A DNA stretch of 64,000 nucleotides, taken from positions 23,282 through 87,281 of the forward strand of contig JAJDCZ010000058.1 of assembly GCA_029260555.1 (NCBI GenBank), read 5' to 3'. Below, piece by piece: positions 17,967-27,256 of this stretch. Made by a program: the position numbers and the translations under genes. Each line of letters opens with the position of its first letter. Position 1 is the first letter of the stretch. The notes beneath the pieces are model-generated. The model saw nothing but the letters and a program-made list of their open reading frames with translations. It searched no databases and was not told where the DNA came from. The DNA comes from Phycisphaerales bacterium (GTDB lineage: Bacteria > Planctomycetota > Phycisphaerae > Phycisphaerales > UBA1924).

Positions 17967-19367
17967 TTATGCGAGCAACTGAATGGCTGCGTTGACATTG
18001 GGCACGGCTTGGATCTTCAGTGATGTGCTGGCGATGGACTCAAGGTTGCGTGCGGGGATGATGGCGTGGGTGCAGCCAAGTCTGGCCGCTTCTTTGAGGC
18101 GTTGGTCAAGGCGGCTGACAGCACGGATTTCGCCGGAGAGCCCGACTTCGCCGATGATGGCGGTTGCGGGTGGAGCTGATCGTTTGAAATGTGCACCTGC
18201 GATGGCAAGGAGCAGGGCAAGGTCTGCAGCGGGTTCAACGACGCGGATGCCTCCGACGGCACTTGCGAAAATATCACGGTCGGCAAGGCGCAGCTCAGCA
18301 TGTTGTTCAAGGACAGCGATGATCATGGCCAGGCGTGAAGCGTCGAGGCTGCTGACTTTGCGTTTGGCGGCTCCGACGAAGCCCGTGGCGGTGAGAGCCT
18401 GGATTTCAACAAGCATGCAGCGCGAGCCTGTCATGGCGGGGCAGAGTACGCAGCCGGGGCCTGTGATGTTGTCGGGGTCTGCGATGACGCCTTGGCCTTG
18501 GGGTCGCTGGGCGAGGCCGGCATCGGTCATTTGGAAGATGCCGATTTCGGATGTGGTGCCGAAGCGGTTTTTGATGCTGCGGACGAGGCGGTGGGCGTGG
18601 TGGCGGTCGCCTTCAAATGCGAGGACAGCATCGACCATGTGTTCGAGTACGCGTGGGCCAGCCAGGGAGCCTTGCTTGGTGACATGGCCGATCATGATGA
18701 TGGCGGTGCCTGTGGCTTTGGCGATGGAGACGAGCTGGGCGCAGCATTGGCGGACTTGTGTGATGCTGCCTGGGGCGGCGTCGATCTGATCAGAGTTGAG
18801 CATCTGGACGGAGTCGATGATCATGACAGCGGGTCTGATGTCCTGGGCTTGCTGAAGGATGCGCGGGAGGTTGGTGTCGGTGAGGATGTGCAGGGAGTCA
18901 GCGGCTGCAGCGGGGATATTGAGTCTTTGTGCGCGGGAGCAGATTTGAGTGGAGGATTCTTCACTTGAGACATAGAGCACGCGTGTGTTGTTTGAAGCGA
19001 GTGAGGAGCAGACCTGGAGCGTGAGTGTGCTTTTGCCGATGCCGGGGGGGCCTCCGATGAGCACAGCAGAGCCTGGGACGAGGCCAAAGCCTGAGGATTT
19101 GTCGCCTCCGAGGACGCGGTCGAGTTCGTTGATGTTGGTGGGGATGCGAGGCTGGGGTTTTTCACGACGGATTTGTGAGAGCGGCTGAGCTTGGGGTGTG
19201 GTGATGGGTGCGCTGGTTTGATTGTCAGGGGTCCACGAAGAGGGCGGCTTGTTTGTGAGGGATTGTTTGAGTGTGTTCCACTGGTCGCAGTCGGGGCATT
19301 TTCCCATCCAGCTATGGTGGGTTGAGTTGCAGGCCTGGCAGATGTAAACTTCGCGTTGTCGAGCCAT
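17967..19367 (-). CDS. radA: DNA repair protein RadA (Sms)
   Basis: 466 residues, normal for RadA/Sms. N-terminal zinc finger C10-x2-C13...C24-x2-C27, RecA-like ATPase with Walker A GGPPGIGKSTL (105-115), and the RadA-specific KNRFGTT motif (~270). The C-terminal Lon-like domain includes LALLLAIAGAHF and AIIGEVGLSGEIRAV. It is a DnaB-type helicase acting on recombination intermediates, promoting branch migration in homologous recombination. It is divergent from the AsmA-like gene and convergent with the peroxidase. Confidence 0.96.
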   Translation of the reverse strand: MARQREVYICQACNSTHHSWMGKCPDCDQWNTLKQSLTNKPPSSWTPDNQTSAPITTPQAQPLSQIRREKPQPRIPTNINELDRVLGGDKSSGFGLVPGSAVLIGGPPGIGKSTLTLQVCSSLASNNTRVLYVSSEESSTQICSRAQRLNIPAAAADSLHILTDTNLPRILQQAQDIRPAVMIIDSVQMLNSDQIDAAPGSITQVRQCCAQLVSIAKATGTAIIMIGHVTKQGSLAGPRVLEHMVDAVLAFEGDRHHAHRLVRSIKNRFGTTSEIGIFQMTDAGLAQRPQGQGVIADPDNITGPGCVLCPAMTGSRCMLVEIQALTATGFVGAAKRKVSSLDASRLAMIIAVLEQHAELRLADRDIFASAVGGIRVVEPAADLALLLAIAGAHFKRSAPPATAIIGEVGLSGEIRAVSRLDQRLKEAARLGCTHAIIPARNLESIASTSLKIQAVPNVNAAIQLLA

Positions 19368-19473
19368 GCTTTGAGGGTATGCTGGGGATGTAAACCGATC
19401 AAAGAGCGAACAATAAAAACCATCACGGGATGTGTGTTTTCGCTAGGATCTGGTGCATGTGTGGTGATCATCG

Positions 19474-22400
19474 ATGAGTCGAAAAGCAAAGGGTTCGGGC
19501 GGGGCTGGGGGAGCGGGAGCTGGTCACACGCGTGGGCCATTGCGAAGGCGATTATTTGGTCATCGACTGGGGCGGGAGTGGCGTTTGGTGATTCGGTTTG
19601 CGATTGCGGTGCCTTTGATTGGGATCGCGGTATATCTGATTGTGACACAGAGCTTTGTGACCAAGGCTGTGGTTTTGTCCAGGCTTGAATCGGCGTTTGG
19701 TCTGGAGATTCAGGCGGATCATGTTTTCATCAGGCGTGATGGGGTTCTGGTGCTTGTTGATGTTGTGGCGCGGGCACCGGGGGTGGCGAGTCAGGCGGGG
19801 ACGATTTTTGAGGTGCATGAAGCGAAAATTGAGATGGACTGGGGTGCGCTAATCATGGGTGGTGGCGGGGTGGGGATCGGGCAGATCACGCTGGTCAAAC
19901 CGGTTTTGCGTGTGAGTCAATCGAGCAAGACGGGTCGTTTGACGCTGGCGGAGATGGACTGGCCAAGTGGATCTGGTGGTGGGGGAGGAGGGAGGGGGGG
20001 GCTTCCCAAGATTGTTGCTGAGGAGGGGATCGTTGAGCTGGGCGAGCATGAAGGTGAGCATTACACGGTGCTCAAGAGATTGAATCTGAAGGGGAGTCTT
20101 GATCCAAACGCATTGGCAGGCGACGGGGTGTATGACTTGAAGCTTGAGCAGATCAGTGGTGTACGGGGGATGCCTTTTGAGGGCAAGCCGATTCGGTTTG
20201 TTGGTCAGATCACACCTGAGGATGTCACGGTTGACCTGATGGATATTGCGCTTGATACCTGGGATGAAAGAGCGATTCCAAGTTTGATGCGCAAGCAGTT
20301 TTCTCAGCTGGAGCTTGCGGGTCAGATTTCGACAGCTCGCGTGCGGTATCACCAGGCGTCGGGTCTTGCGGATGTGTCGATTCGTCTTGATGGTGTGGGG
20401 TTGAACTTGCCATTGGGTGCTGGGGATGATGGGCTGAGGATCCCGGAGCTTCGTCCGTTTGGTTCGCTCAGCGGCATGGTGCTCTGGCTATACGATCCTG
20501 CGGCGTTGGAAGACGAAGCGGGCAAGCCTGACAAGCGGATGCGTCTGGAGCAGGTCTTTGGGACGATTGAGTTTCGTGGGCAAAAAACACAGGTGATCGC
20601 AGAGGGATTGCTGGAGGATTTGCCTTACAAAATCGACATGACCTATGACGGGACCAGTTCGGAGGCGCCGTTTACTGCGTCTTTGAATATCACCAACTAC
20701 GAGGTGACAGCTCAGACGAAGCTCCATCCATTTTTGCCAGTGCAGGTGCGTCAGCAGCTGGCGATGTTTTCCGGGCCGAGTGCAAGGATTCTGGCAGCGA
20801 ATGTAAATCTCAAGCGTGGCGAGCCTGTAGAGGGCAAGGTGGGTGAGTTTGAGTACAACGGGTTTGTGCAGTTTGACAAGGGGGCGGCATCGTACAAGTT
20901 TTTCCCGTATCCATTTACCGAGCTTGCGGGTCGGATCGATTTCAACAAAGAGAAGGTTTCGATTCTGGAAGTTTCGGGCAAGGGGCCTACGGGTGCAAGG
21001 CTGATTGTTTCGGGGCAGGTGTTGGAGCCGGCGGGCGACTCGACACTGGATCTGGATCTTCGGCTGCTTGATGTTCCCATGGATACGCCGCTGTTCAACG
21101 CGATTGGTGAAGAGAAGGCGCAGCTGCTGGAACAGCTGTTTTCCAAGGCTGGGTACAGTGAACTTATTGAGCTTGGTTTGATCTTGGGGGCAGAAGCAAA
21201 CGCAAAGGCTGGCCCGGAAGCTGCGGGCGAGTTGGCAAAGATGACACAAAGGCTTCGCGAGGAGCGCAGCGGGTTGATGCGGTTTGAGCTGGGCGGGGTT
21301 GCTCGTCAGATTTCCATTGAGCTTCATGGCGATCTCATGGAGGACCGTCCGCTTGATGCATCGTGGTCGCAGCGCATTGAGATTCAGTTGCCTGAGGTGG
21401 GGATTCTGGCGGAGATGTTTCAGTATCCGATCATTGGTCAAGGCGTGAGGATCGTGATTAGTTCAGATCGCATTGAGCTTGAGCAGGGTGAGTATGCGAG
21501 TTTGAGTGGTCATCCTGTAGAGGTGAAGGCATCGGCAAAGCAGTATCAGATTGGTTCGGAGGTGGGCTTTGAGCCGAGCATTTTGATACATGCTGATGCG
21601 ATTGATCTGGACCCGCTTTTGATTCATGCGATCCAGGAGCCTGAGGGTTTTAGTCTCAGGCAGATGTTGACGGACTTTTCGATGCGGGGAGCGGTGGGCT
21701 GTGGTGTCACGATTCTGGAAAGGGATACGGGCGAGATCGGTTTTGATGTAACGATCGCGGTTGCAGATGTATCAGCGGTGCCTAGCACAACAGAGGGTGA
21801 AGGCAAGGTTGAAATCGCTGGTATTGACGGGACGATCAGGATTAATGAGCGCGGGCTGGAGCTGAGCATTGAGGGCAAGGCATCGTCACGCGAGCATGTG
21901 GGGAGCGGGTTTTTGGATCGACCTGTGAGCGTGCAGGCGCAGATCTTGTTTGAGGATGTGCGACAAGGGGTGGAGGGGTCGCATCGCGTGAATGTTTTGG
22001 CGCAGGGGGTTTCACTTGAGATGGAGCTTGAGGATGTGGCTGGGGTCTTTTCGAGTGAGGCAGGTGAATGGATTGAGCAAACGCGGGCTGAGAGGGAGCC
22101 TCGGGGCGTGGTGGATCTGGGTGTAGAGATCTGGGGCCAGGGCGAGGAACCGGGAGCGATTCGGGTTGTGCTTGAACAGCTTGAGGAGGTGTCGTTTGAT
22201 GTGTTCGGGGATCGGCTGGCGTTGAGCGATTGTGCGGGGGCGATAGAGCTTGAGCTTGGAAAGGCGGGGGTGCTTCGGGCGCGTGAGTTTGGTTCGAGCT
22301 TGAAGTATGGGAATGTGGATGATGCGAAGCTTTCAGCGCAAGGGGAGGTGCCTATGGGGCAATGGAAAGCGGGGGAGTTTGACAGGTTCAAGCTTGAGCC

Positions 22401-24096
22401 GATGGTGGTGCGGATTGGAGGGGCACGGTTTGAGTGGACTTTGCTGGAGAGGCTATTGGGGAAGATCGCGGGGGGCAGGGCGCATGATGTGTATGAGTCG
22501 CTTGAGCCTCGGGGTCGATTTGATCTGGAGTTGAGCCTTGCACCCGGGCAGGAAGGCTTACAAGAGGCAGAAACAGAGACGAAAGGCGATGTGGGCGTGC
22601 AGCTGGTGGATTTTTCGCGGTTGGAAACAGAGCTTGTGATCGAGCCTGCGAGTTTGACGATTCAGAGGGGAGGGCGATCTCTGGAAGTGGGCCAGATTGC
22701 AGGGCAGATTGTATTGACGGAGGAGATGGGGCGTGTGGTGGGGCTGACTGGTGAGGGTGAGGGGTGGTCATTTGGTGTGGATGGTTCGTGGGATGGCGGG
22801 CTGGGCATGCCACTGGGCGAGGCGGAGTTGAACTTTTCGTTGCAGGGTGAACATGGTCAGGACGATTTGCTGGCGCTCTTGCCGGATTCGGTAGGCGGTG
22901 TTCTTGATGAGCTTGATGCCCGAATCCTGGGGCCTGTGTCATTTGAGCGGGGGCGGTTTACGAGGCTGCGTGTTGAGGGTGCTGATGAAGAAGCTATGGC
23001 AGGGGGGGATAATTTTGAGACGCGCATGTCAGGGAAGCTTTTGTTTGAGGATGCCTCGATTAATGTTGGGCTGGAAGTGACCGAGGCGCGTGGGTGGATG
23101 GGCGTGGTGGTACATGATCCGGGCGGGGGCGGGGCGGGAGATTTTGAGATTGATCTGGTTGCTGACAGGCTTAAGGCTGCGGGGGTGCAGTTGACGCATG
23201 GGGTGATGCGTATTGAGGGGACGGGGAGTCTGACGGAGGAAGGGTCGGGTGTGAAGATATTCGTGCCTTTGCTGGCAGCGGATTGTTATGGCGGGCGGAT
23301 CAGTGCTGAGGCTGTGGTCGGTTCGCCAGGCCGGGATCAAGAGGGCAAGCAGGCGCAGGCGACATACGAGACGACGATTCGGTTGGCGGGGGTGGCGCTT
23401 GATCCGGTGGTGCATGATGTGAGTCTGTCGCAAGATGAAGGCAGCAGTACTCAAGAGGGTGAGCCTGCAGACGGTGCTGTTGAACACATTGATCATGGGG
23501 CGAAGCTGGATGCCTTTTTGACGCTACGGGGGGTGGTGGGCGATGACAGCTTGCGGACGGGGCGTGGTTCGTTTCGGATATTTGGTGGCCGGGTTGTGGA
23601 TCGTCCCTTGTTGTTGCCAATGATTGAAGTCTCGAATCTGGCGATTCCTACTGGTGAGGGGCTGGATTATGTGGAATCATGGCTGTTTGTTAATGGGTCG
23701 ACGGTGACTTTTGAGTCGATATCTGCGTTTTCCAGGAGTCTGGCGGTGTTTGGTTTTGGCACGATGGAGTGGCCCGGGCTGGAACTGGACCTACGGTTCA
23801 AGACCAAGGCAGCGCGTCCGATCCCGGTGATCTCCAGACTCATGGACCAGATTCGGGATGAGCTCTTGCTGATCAGGGTGACAGGTCAACTTGGCAAACA
23901 GGAGGCGAGCGTTGAACAGTTCACATCAGCCCGGAGGCTGATCGGACTTGCTCTTGGAGATTCACAAGCGGTGGAGCACGAAAGGCTTCTGGAGATTGAA
24001 AAACGGGCTCGGCACAAGCGCAGGCGGGGGCGGATGCTGGGCTTTTCAGATAGAAAGATGAAAGCGGTTGCGGGCGTGAAGCACGCACCGAACTAG
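19474..24096 (+). CDS. Giant AsmA-like (TamB/YhdP-type) envelope protein
   Basis: 1540 residues. A basic, Gly-rich cytoplasmic N-terminus (1-35) is followed by one membrane helix (~38-58) and then about 1450 residues of predicted beta-strand with few Cys, as in AsmA, TamB and YhdP. The opening segment (LESAFGLEIQADHVFIRRDG, then motifs like AKIEMDWGALI) resembles the AsmA N-terminus. The end (VEQFTSARRLIG preceded by LLLIRVTGQLGKQ) resembles the AsmA-like C-terminal domain. By family analogy it may span the periplasm and carry lipids to the outer membrane. It heads a tight plus-strand gene run. Homology to AsmA is inferred from architecture and local resemblance. Confidence 0.72.
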   Translation: MSRKAKGSGGAGGAGAGHTRGPLRRRLFGHRLGREWRLVIRFAIAVPLIGIAVYLIVTQSFVTKAVVLSRLESAFGLEIQADHVFIRRDGVLVLVDVVARAPGVASQAGTIFEVHEAKIEMDWGALIMGGGGVGIGQITLVKPVLRVSQSSKTGRLTLAEMDWPSGSGGGGGGRGGLPKIVAEEGIVELGEHEGEHYTVLKRLNLKGSLDPNALAGDGVYDLKLEQISGVRGMPFEGKPIRFVGQITPEDVTVDLMDIALDTWDERAIPSLMRKQFSQLELAGQISTARVRYHQASGLADVSIRLDGVGLNLPLGAGDDGLRIPELRPFGSLSGMVLWLYDPAALEDEAGKPDKRMRLEQVFGTIEFRGQKTQVIAEGLLEDLPYKIDMTYDGTSSEAPFTASLNITNYEVTAQTKLHPFLPVQVRQQLAMFSGPSARILAANVNLKRGEPVEGKVGEFEYNGFVQFDKGAASYKFFPYPFTELAGRIDFNKEKVSILEVSGKGPTGARLIVSGQVLEPAGDSTLDLDLRLLDVPMDTPLFNAIGEEKAQLLEQLFSKAGYSELIELGLILGAEANAKAGPEAAGELAKMTQRLREERSGLMRFELGGVARQISIELHGDLMEDRPLDASWSQRIEIQLPEVGILAEMFQYPIIGQGVRIVISSDRIELEQGEYASLSGHPVEVKASAKQYQIGSEVGFEPSILIHADAIDLDPLLIHAIQEPEGFSLRQMLTDFSMRGAVGCGVTILERDTGEIGFDVTIAVADVSAVPSTTEGEGKVEIAGIDGTIRINERGLELSIEGKASSREHVGSGFLDRPVSVQAQILFEDVRQGVEGSHRVNVLAQGVSLEMELEDVAGVFSSEAGEWIEQTRAEREPRGVVDLGVEIWGQGEEPGAIRVVLEQLEEVSFDVFGDRLALSDCAGAIELELGKAGVLRAREFGSSLKYGNVDDAKLSAQGEVPMGQWKAGEFDRFKLEPMVVRIGGARFEWTLLERLLGKIAGGRAHDVYESLEPRGRFDLELSLAPGQEGLQEAETETKGDVGVQLVDFSRLETELVIEPASLTIQRGGRSLEVGQIAGQIVLTEEMGRVVGLTGEGEGWSFGVDGSWDGGLGMPLGEAELNFSLQGEHGQDDLLALLPDSVGGVLDELDARILGPVSFERGRFTRLRVEGADEEAMAGGDNFETRMSGKLLFEDASINVGLEVTEARGWMGVVVHDPGGGGAGDFEIDLVADRLKAAGVQLTHGVMRIEGTGSLTEEGSGVKIFVPLLAADCYGGRISAEAVVGSPGRDQEGKQAQATYETTIRLAGVALDPVVHDVSLSQDEGSSTQEGEPADGAVEHIDHGAKLDAFLTLRGVVGDDSLRTGRGSFRIFGGRVVDRPLLLPMIEVSNLAIPTGEGLDYVESWLFVNGSTVTFESISAFSRSLAVFGFGTMEWPGLELDLRFKTKAARPIPVISRLMDQIRDELLLIRVTGQLGKQEASVEQFTSARRLIGLALGDSQAVEHERLLEIEKRARHKRRRGRMLGFSDRKMKAVAGVKHAPN

Positions 24097-24118
24097 CCAA
24101 AGGAAGGCAATCAGTATA

Positions 24119-25237
24119 ATGAAGAAGGATCATAGTAGGCAGGAGATTGACCCCGAAGCGATCGTTCCCGCAGAGGTTGAATCACCCCCTGAAAAAGCAT
24201 CTCAGCTGCGCGCTGATGATGAGGACATCGTCGAGGCTCTCAACGGGCTGATCGAACGGGTCGCGGGCGAGACCGAGAGCTTTGACAGACGGCTGGTGCG
24301 CGAACTGATGACCGCAGCACTGAAACTTATTCCCGATGGGCGTGATACGGGCGAGCTGAAGCTGATGACCGCAGCGATCAAGGAACTGCGTTACGCCTAT
24401 CGCGTGTTTGGTGATTATCCCGAGCCTCACAAAGTGACGATCTTTGGGTCAGCGCGGACGAACAAGGATCATCCGGATTATCTGGCTGCGATTGATTTTG
24501 GGCGGGAGATGGCGCAGGCGGGGTGGATGATCATTACGGGCGCTGGGGGAGGGATCATGGAGGCGGGGCATGTGGGACCCGGGCGTGAGGCGAGCTTTGG
24601 GGTGGCGATTCGGCTGCCGTTTGAAACCACCGCGAACGAGGTTATCGCAGGCGATGAAAAGCTGATCCATTTCCGGTATTTCTTTACACGAAAGCTGATG
24701 TTTTTGAGTCAGGCTGAGGCGGTGGTGCTTTTCCCGGGCGGCTTTGGCACGCTTGATGAAGCCTACGAAACTTTGACGCTGGTGCAGACGGGCAAGGCTT
24801 CGCCTGTGCCGATCGTTATGGTTGAGGGTGTGGGTGGGTGCTACTGGAGGCAGTGGGAAGAGACCGTGCGGATCAATCTGCTTTCGCGGGGGTTGATTGG
24901 CGAGGATGATCTGCATCTGTATCACATCGCTAGCGATCCTGCGGATGCTGTGGAGCACATTTTGAAGTTTTATCGCAACTATCACTCATCGCGGTATGTG
25001 CGTGATGATTTTGTGATCCGACTCAGGCACAAGATTGATGATGCTGGAGTTGCTGCGCTGAACGACGAGTTTGCGAACATTGTCAAGGAAGGTTCGATTG
25101 TGCAGCGTGGGGCTTATGATGTGGAGACAGAGCATCGGGATCTGCCTCGCATTGCCTTTACGCACACACGAAACAACTTCGGCAAGGTGCGTCAGTTGAT
25201 TGACCGCATCAACGAGATTGCTCCGGCAGCCTTGTAA
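24119..25237 (+). CDS. LOG-family (lysine decarboxylase-like) protein, long form
   Basis: 372 residues. The core has TIFGSARTN, WMIITGAGGGIMEAGH and the signature FPGGFGTLDEAYETLTL (PGGxGTxxE), flanked by an N-terminal ~100-residue helical extension and a C-terminal ~90-residue extension. This is larger than the 190-residue LOG enzymes and closer to the long PpnN-like nucleosidase type, which cleaves nucleoside monophosphates. AAGGAAGG lies about 15 bases before the start. It sits 22 bp after the AsmA-like gene and 1 bp before the lipoprotein gene, so it is part of that operon. The exact substrate is unknown. Confidence 0.85.
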   Translation: MKKDHSRQEIDPEAIVPAEVESPPEKASQLRADDEDIVEALNGLIERVAGETESFDRRLVRELMTAALKLIPDGRDTGELKLMTAAIKELRYAYRVFGDYPEPHKVTIFGSARTNKDHPDYLAAIDFGREMAQAGWMIITGAGGGIMEAGHVGPGREASFGVAIRLPFETTANEVIAGDEKLIHFRYFFTRKLMFLSQAEAVVLFPGGFGTLDEAYETLTLVQTGKASPVPIVMVEGVGGCYWRQWEETVRINLLSRGLIGEDDLHLYHIASDPADAVEHILKFYRNYHSSRYVRDDFVIRLRHKIDDAGVAALNDEFANIVKEGSIVQRGAYDVETEHRDLPRIAFTHTRNNFGKVRQLIDRINEIAPAAL

Positions 25238-25238
25238 C

Positions 25239-26222
25239 ATGATGTGCTGGGCAGCGGACACCTTGAAACTGACACGCGATGGTGTGCAGCACGCATTGCT
25301 GGTGAGCGCGGCATTGAGTGTGTGGATATGTGTGTCTGGGTGCAGCGGCGGGGGGCAAGAGGCTGAGGTTGTCGATGAGACGCAGATGCCTTACTCACAT
25401 GCCATGGCACGGGGGCTTGAGGTGCGATGGTGGCTGGTGCAGGATGGTTCAGAGCTTGGCGCAGCACTGGCGGAGTATCAGGTGCCGGTGCCTGCAGCGG
25501 ATGCGGAGATGGTCACGCGCTGGCGGGCCAATGGTTTTCGGCTGGTGATGGTGCCAGTCGAGGATCTGACAGCATTGCGAAGTGCGATTGCGGGGCGTGT
25601 GAATCGACAGTGGTTTGGTGAAAGGCCCAGATGGACGGTTGCGATTGATGGGCCTCGGATTGGCAGCGGTTCGGTGCTTTCGCTGGAATCCGGACCATTG
25701 AGAGTGTCTACGGGTTGGCTGAGACTTTTGCTTCGCGAGTGGGCTCAGCCGACAGCGGATGATGATCGGGTTGATGGAGCGCTGGTGCGTGTTGAGCTGG
25801 TGCCTCAGTATCATGAATCAGGCCGGGATCTTGGACCACGCGGTTTGCTTGAGCCTTTGGGGGTGGGGGGGGAAGACCCGATGCAAAGCGGGCAGGTTTT
25901 TGACACACTGAAGCTTGATCTGGAGCTACGCTCTGGCATGGCATGTTTGATTGTTCCCGAGTCGCCGATCGTTGAATGGCAGGGGGTTGAGTCTGAGGGT
26001 GAGAACCGAGAAGAAGAAGATTCAGAAGAGAGTGCTGACGAAGGGGGTGATATTTTTGGACCTCCCGGGCCAGCGGTGCGGACGATTGGTGCGGGGATGT
26101 TGTGTGGGGGGGGTCAGCGTGCGGTGGTGGTGTTGGTGCCTCGGGTTCCGGAGCGGTTTTCGCTGTTTGAGCGCGTGAGTGGGAGGGGTGATGTTGGGGA
26201 TGGGGGGGGTGGGGTGCGATGA
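25239..26222 (+). CDS. Lipoprotein of unknown function
   Basis: About 327 residues from the ATG at 25239, one base after the preceding stop. The N-terminus is a lipoprotein signal (ALLVSAALSVWICVSGC then SGGG). The mature part contains a VEVRWWLVQDG-like segment (LEVRWWLVQDG), an acidic stretch (ENREEEDSEESADEGG, ~265-280) and a Gly-rich tail. I do not recognise a family. It overlaps the exchanger gene by four bases (ATGA), so the two are probably translationally coupled. It may be an envelope partner of the AsmA-like protein (inference from position only). Confidence 0.75.
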   Translation: MMCWAADTLKLTRDGVQHALLVSAALSVWICVSGCSGGGQEAEVVDETQMPYSHAMARGLEVRWWLVQDGSELGAALAEYQVPVPAADAEMVTRWRANGFRLVMVPVEDLTALRSAIAGRVNRQWFGERPRWTVAIDGPRIGSGSVLSLESGPLRVSTGWLRLLLREWAQPTADDDRVDGALVRVELVPQYHESGRDLGPRGLLEPLGVGGEDPMQSGQVFDTLKLDLELRSGMACLIVPESPIVEWQGVESEGENREEEDSEESADEGGDIFGPPGPAVRTIGAGMLCGGGQRAVVVLVPRVPERFSLFERVSGRGDVGDGGGGVR

Positions 26223-27184
26223 GTTTGGGACTGGCACTTGGTGCGGTGATTCTTGGGTTGGGGCTTTTGTATATTGGGGCTGAGGTGCTTTTAAAGGGTG
26301 CTGTGGGATTGGCAAAGCGGCTGGGGGTTTCACCATTTGTAATTGGATTGACGATTGTGGCACTGGGGACGAGTGCGCCCGAGTGGTTTGCAGGCGTGGG
26401 GGCGGTGCTCAAGGGTCAGCCTGACATCAACATGGGCAATGTTGTGGGTTCGAACATCGCCAATATTTTATTGATACTGGGAGCGACTGCGGTGGTGTGT
26501 CCGATTCCGACGATCACGCGCTATGTCAAGCGCGAAGTTCCGATTGTGATTGCGGTCGCGGTAGTCGGGTTTTTGATGATGCTGGACAGGGAGATTTCGC
26601 GGGTTGATGGCTTGCTGTTGCTGTTGATGCTGGGGACATTTTTGTACTGGAGCTATCGCCAGAGCCGGGTTGATGCTGAGCTATTGGCTATGGAGATTGC
26701 AGCGTCTGACAAGCCTGTGGTTATCAAAGGACCGGGAGCGGTATTTGCGGGGGTGGCGTTTACGATCGTGGGGGTGGTGGTGTTGTCGGTGGGGGCAGAG
26801 GTGATGGTGAATGGTGCGGTTGAACTGGCCCGGGAGTTTGGTGTCTCAGAACAGGTGATCGGCAAGACGCTGGTGGCGTTTGGGACCTCGGTGCCTGAGC
26901 TTGCAACATCGCTGGTGGCTGCGTTACGCAAGCAGCCTGATATTGCGGTGGGGAATGTTCTGGGATCAAATATTTTCAATATCACACTGGTGCTTGGCAC
27001 AACGAGCCTGATTGATCCCTTGCCGGTGCAGGATGTGGTTTTATTTATGGATATGCCCGTGGTGCTGGTGGCAAGCATGGCGTGTGTGCCGATCATGCTT
27101 ATCGGTCGGTGTATCAGCCGATGGGAGGGTATTTTGTTACTCGCAGGGTACCTGGTTTACATAGGTGTTTCATTCGTGCGCTAG
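26219..27184 (+). CDS. CaCA-family Na+(K+)/Ca2+ exchanger-like protein
   Basis: 321 residues with about ten membrane helices in two homologous halves. The alpha repeats are both intact: ALGTSAPEWFAGVGAVLKG with GNVVGSNIANILLILG in the first half, and AFGTSVPELATSLVAALRK with GNVLGSNIFNITLVLG in the second. This is the YrbG-type exchanger arrangement, moving Ca2+ out of the cell against Na+ or H+. It starts inside the end of the lipoprotein gene (ATGA). Confidence 0.93.
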   Translation: MSLGLALGAVILGLGLLYIGAEVLLKGAVGLAKRLGVSPFVIGLTIVALGTSAPEWFAGVGAVLKGQPDINMGNVVGSNIANILLILGATAVVCPIPTITRYVKREVPIVIAVAVVGFLMMLDREISRVDGLLLLLMLGTFLYWSYRQSRVDAELLAMEIAASDKPVVIKGPGAVFAGVAFTIVGVVVLSVGAEVMVNGAVELAREFGVSEQVIGKTLVAFGTSVPELATSLVAALRKQPDIAVGNVLGSNIFNITLVLGTTSLIDPLPVQDVVLFMDMPVVLVASMACVPIMLIGRCISRWEGILLLAGYLVYIGVSFVR

Positions 27185-27256
27185 AAGCCACCATCACAGC
27201 GAATGGTCCAACTCTTGATTATGAATGTCCGATGATGGACGAATCAGGAGTAGTGG

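Noticed and set aside
20488..21441. 317-codon frame on the minus strand inside the AsmA-like gene
   Set aside because: Antisense to a long, coherent protein; composition is Arg/Leu/Gln-rich as expected of a shadow frame.
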